NCBI GenBank assembly: GCA_963677695.2
Contig: CAXXUJ010000001.1
Coordinates: 62,001-126,000, forward strand
From: SABI01 sp963677695
GTDB lineage: Bacteria > Spirochaetota > Spirochaetia > Sphaerochaetales > Sphaerochaetaceae
Reading direction: 5' to 3'
DNA: 64,000 nt
Positions 61,554 to 64,000 of the stretch are shown here, in pieces. The notes under the pieces were generated by a model. It made no database searches, was not told the DNA's origin, and saw only the letters and a program-made list of their open reading frames with translations. The position numbers and the translations under genes were made by a program. The number at the start of each line of letters is the position of its first letter. The first letter of the stretch is position 1.

Positions 61554-62198
61554 TTATCTGCGAAAAAAGGATATAATGTTCCTGCTGTGAATTTCATAAT
61601 CACAAAGAAGAATTTGCCGGGCTATCCACGCGATGGTCTTCTCATGATAGAAGAATACATGGGTTTCCTCGTTCTTATATCCCCAGGCACTGAAGGCCTG
61701 ATTATCAGGTACCAGCGTTGTTCTGCAGTAGATAACCCCGTTTTCGTTCAATAGCGATTTCAGGTGTTCGAACGACTCTTTCGGGTTATGGAAGTGCTCG
61801 ATCACTTCACAGGCGAAGATAAAATCATAGGTACGGTATAAAGCAGACGCATCGGGAATGAAATAGGGGTCCCAGAGGGTAATTTCATATCCCTTCTCTT
61901 CAAGCATGGTGGCAACCACAGGGCCTGTCCCGGCTCCGTAATCGAGTCCCAGGTGGCTGGGGTTCTCCCTCTCCGTTATGATCTCAACAAGTGGTGAGAC
62001 AAAATTACGGTACCCGGTATCATGTACATCGTTGTTATGGGTGAGGTACTGTCTCTTCTCGGCCTCCGGGTCAAGGAGGGAACTGCGTTCCATAAAAATT
62101 CCGCTGCAGAGTGGGCAGTGGCCGTAACGGAACAATCCTCCCTTCTCAAGCGGGATAGCTGGTGTTCCGCAGAGCGGGCAGGTTTCGTGGGTGATCAT
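61554..62198 (-). CDS. Class I SAM methyltransferase with N-terminal zinc-ribbon
   Basis: A 214-residue protein. Two CxxC pairs at the N-terminus (CPLCGTPAIPL and GHCPLCSGIFM) form a probable zinc ribbon. A type-11/12 SAM domain follows with HLGLDYGAGTGPVVATMLEE (motif I), ITLWDPYF (acidic ribose contact), FACEVIEHFHNP (motif IV) and GVIYCRTTLV. The substrate is not known; zinc-ribbon methyltransferases of this layout often act on RNA-, cofactor- or polysaccharide-related targets. The Shine-Dalgarno is weak. It lies between the lipoprotein gene and the reductase gene without overlap. Confidence 0.82.
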   Translation of the reverse strand: MITHETCPLCGTPAIPLEKGGLFRYGHCPLCSGIFMERSSLLDPEAEKRQYLTHNNDVHDTGYRNFVSPLVEIITERENPSHLGLDYGAGTGPVVATMLEEKGYEITLWDPYFIPDASALYRTYDFIFACEVIEHFHNPKESFEHLKSLLNENGVIYCRTTLVPDNQAFSAWGYKNEETHVFFYHEKTIAWIARQILLCDYEIHSRNIISFFRR

Positions 62199-62265
62199 GA
62201 TGAGAATCTAACATAGAGAGCAGTCAGTGGTACAGGCTTCCCTGCACCTTTCTTATCGGATACAG

Positions 62266-62299
62266 CAACGCTCCCTGTGATATTTCACCGGGAGCGTTG
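62266..62299. terminator. 10-bp hairpin downstream of the reductase/rhodanese gene
   Basis: CAACGCTCCC (62266-62275) and GGGAGCGTTG (62290-62299) form a perfect stem with a 14-nt loop, 22 bp past the stop of the minus-strand gene. There is no good U-run, so termination is likely but of unknown efficiency. Confidence 0.5.
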
Positions 62300-62320
62300 T
62301 ATGGCGGGTGTTATTTCAGT

Positions 62321-64000
62321 CTAGGCTCGTGCCATCATCTGATGGAGACCGCCTCCGTTTTCAACATTGCTGAATCCGTACTGGTTGAGAATTCTCATAC
62401 CGTAACTTGATCTGGCACCTGATGCACAGTAGACGATGATTTCCTTATCCTTGTTCTCGTAACCCTGAGCCCAGGAAGGGAGAGAGTCGAGATCGACGTT
62501 GATTGCTCCGGGGTATGCACCCATGGCGAACTCCATCGGAGTTCTCACGTCAAGAACGAGGGGGCCTTCGCTTTCCTGAGTCTCTTCCGCTGCAGCCTCT
62601 GCATCGGAGGAGTGAGCGGCACCTGCTTCGAGGTCTTCAACTCTCTTCTTCTCGATCGGGAAGAGGCCTACGGCAATGTGTTCGTAGCCGATTGCACGTG
62701 CATAGCGTTCAAGTGAGATATATCCGCCGCTGAGGTTATAGACTTCATCGAAGCCTGAGCCCTTGAGCATTCTCAGGAGTACGTGTCCCTTCTGGCCGTC
62801 ATCACTGATCAGGAGAATCGGATTTTCTTTGGGGATGCGGTCGAGGTTTGCACGAATCGCGTCCTGGTTGAGGTTGTTTGTTCCCTGAAGTTTTGCCTTT
62901 GCGAAGCTGATCGGGTCACGAAGGTCGATCACGATCGGCTGTCTTTCCATTGCGAACTTTTCGAAGTCCTGGACAAGAACAGAAGGGCTGAAACCGGTTG
63001 AGTGGTTCACTGCAGTGAAGGATGCCATATTCACAGGACCATTGGGAGAGTTGAAGGGGGGAGCGTAAGCGAGGTCGAGTTCCTGAAGGTCTTCGATGGT
63101 AAGTCCCCCCTTGATAGCCGTTGCAAGGACATCAAGGCGCTTGTCGATTCCGACTCTGCCTGCTGCCTGTGCTCCGATCACCTTTCCGTTCTCCTTGTTC
63201 CAGATCAGCATCAGGGATACTTTCTCTGATCCCGGGTAGTAGGAAGTGTGGCTTGCCTTGTGAACGACAACAGCATCGGCATCGATTCCGTTATCCCTTG
63301 CTGCCTTGAGTGACATGCCTGTTGAACCGGCCATGCCGCCGAAAAGTTTCACGATTGAAGTACCCATGGCTCCGGTGTACTTCTTTGATCCGCCGAGAGC
63401 GTTCTCACCGACAATTCTGCCCTGTCTGTTTGCAGGACCAGCCAGGGGCATTCTCACCTGCTTGCCGACAACATTGTGGTAGATCTCTACCATATCGCCT
63501 GCGGCGAAGATGGAGGGGTCACTGGTCCTCATGTTCTCATCGACCTTGAGGCCTCCGGCTTCACCAATCTCGAGTCCTGCATCCTTCGCGATCTGAAGGG
63601 TCGGGCGGACACCGACAGAGAGGAGAACGAAGTCAGCATCGATCTTTGAACCGTCATTGAGGATGATATTCCTGTCACCCACTTCCTTGAGTGATTTTCC
63701 GAGGTTCAGGCTTACTCCGTAATCCTGAAGTTCCTTGGTGATGAATCCTGCGAACTCGCCTTCAAGGTTGGGCATCACCTGCTGGGCCATTTCAACAAGA
63801 GAAACCTTGATGTCTCTCTTGGCGAGAGCTTCTACCATCTCGAGGCCGATGAAACCGCCTCCGACAACGACCGCGCTCTTGGGCCTGTTATCCTTGATGA
63901 AATTGTCGATCTTATCCATGTCATCGAGGGTCCAGAGCTGGAAGACGTGATCCTTGTCAACACCGGGAAGGGGTGGGACCACAGGCTTGCCGCCCTGGGC
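62321..64000 (-). CDS. CoA-disulfide reductase-like flavoprotein with two C-terminal rhodanese domains, 5' end outside window
   Basis: At least 559 residues of a pyridine-nucleotide-disulfide oxidoreductase. The frame is open through the right edge (AQGGKPVVPPLPGVD), so the FAD-binding N-terminus and the catalytic cysteine lie outside. Present are the NAD(P)H motif VVVGGGFIGLEMVEALAKRD, FAD motif TSDPSIFAAGDMVE, and AYAPPFNSPNGPVNMA typical of CoA-disulfide reductases. Two rhodanese domains follow. The first (IVIDLRDPISFAKAKLQGT) has Asp in place of cysteine (LLISDDGQKGH); the second has the active cysteine in IIVYCASGARSS. An alanine/glutamate-rich linker (HSSDAEAAAEETQES) joins them. It likely handles CoA- or persulfide-based redox stress. 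Confidence 0.9.
   Translation of the reverse strand, partial: AQGGKPVVPPLPGVDKDHVFQLWTLDDMDKIDNFIKDNRPKSAVVVGGGFIGLEMVEALAKRDIKVSLVEMAQQVMPNLEGEFAGFITKELQDYGVSLNLGKSLKEVGDRNIILNDGSKIDADFVLLSVGVRPTLQIAKDAGLEIGEAGGLKVDENMRTSDPSIFAAGDMVEIYHNVVGKQVRMPLAGPANRQGRIVGENALGGSKKYTGAMGTSIVKLFGGMAGSTGMSLKAARDNGIDADAVVVHKASHTSYYPGSEKVSLMLIWNKENGKVIGAQAAGRVGIDKRLDVLATAIKGGLTIEDLQELDLAYAPPFNSPNGPVNMASFTAVNHSTGFSPSVLVQDFEKFAMERQPIVIDLRDPISFAKAKLQGTNNLNQDAIRANLDRIPKENPILLISDDGQKGHVLLRMLKGSGFDEVYNLSGGYISLERYARAIGYEHIAVGLFPIEKKRVEDLEAGAAHSSDAEAAAEETQESEGPLVLDVRTPMEFAMGAYPGAINVDLDSLPSWAQGYENKDKEIIVYCASGARSSYGMRILNQYGFSNVENGGGLHQMMARA

Noticed and set aside
1..64000. CRISPR arrays, rRNA operons, tRNA genes and riboswitches
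   Set aside because: I looked for regularly spaced repeats, rRNA-like conserved stretches and cloverleaf patterns and found none that hold up.

Overview
The window looks like chromosomal DNA of a Gram-negative anaerobe, most likely a spirochaete. I infer this from the periplasmic binding proteins with FAAGAAEE/FAGGQTD-type export ends, a lipoprotein with an LSC lipobox, five GGDEF proteins, an anaerobic sulfatase-maturase-type radical SAM enzyme, a CoA-disulfide-reductase-type enzyme, and many peptide and amino-acid catabolic genes. No rRNA, tRNA or CRISPR was found, so the assignment rests on protein character only.

Region 1 (1-9.8 kb) is a decayed accessory island. It holds the C-terminal part of a tyrosine recombinase, an excisionase-like HTH protein, a holin and a coiled-coil membrane protein of phage type, and a broken IS256-family transposase. 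It also has a broken YefM/YoeB toxin-antitoxin pair, a nucleotidyltransferase next to a DUF2442 protein, and an AlbA_2/Schlafen-type ATPase with a 12-bp tandem repeat. Intact among these is a translationally coupled pair, a MazG-type nucleotide pyrophosphohydrolase plus a PD-(D/E)XK/SF1-helicase protein of the DUF2075 class. It is a good candidate for an anti-phage module.

Region 2 (9.8-22.5 kb) is mixed housekeeping and signalling: two diguanylate cyclases (one with several PAS domains), a secreted trypsin-like protease, a PfkB sugar kinase, a radical SAM maturase, a YdeI-like protein, an orphan Phd antitoxin, an SDR protein and a LUD-domain protein.

Region 3 (22.5-46.4 kb) is one large peptide/amino-acid-derivative utilisation locus. 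Operon A (+) encodes a peptide ABC transporter, an M20 deacylase/peptidase and two tandem amidohydrolases, followed by leuC-leuD. Operon B (+) encodes an Asp/Glu/hydantoin-type racemase, a DUF917 protein, an AroM protein, a PepT-like peptidase and a DUF1177 protein. A PucR-type regulator and a second peptide ABC transporter operon (C) lie on the minus strand. Two observations tie it together. The promoters of operons B and C share a 34-bp block (30 of 34 positions alike, same orientation, about 200 bp from the start codon) plus a proximal TGCAYATTGC element, and operon A carries a related palindrome. In addition, the second amidohydrolase has lost every metal ligand that its neighbour keeps, so it looks like a pseudoenzyme partner. 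This locus is my best candidate for an undescribed system.

Region 4 (46.4-64 kb) contains an FMN-dependent glutamate-synthase-like enzyme with a DUF6092 protein, a nitroreductase, a zinc alcohol dehydrogenase and a 6PGDH-like oxidoreductase; two transporters; two paralogous membrane diguanylate cyclases; lipB-lipA; a 940-residue lipoprotein; a methyltransferase; and a CoA-disulfide-reductase/rhodanese protein cut by the right edge. One cyclase is frameshifted by an 8-G tract exactly at the GGDEF motif. The lipoprotein has calcium-binding repeats and a region resembling the pore-forming domain of anthrax protective antigen.
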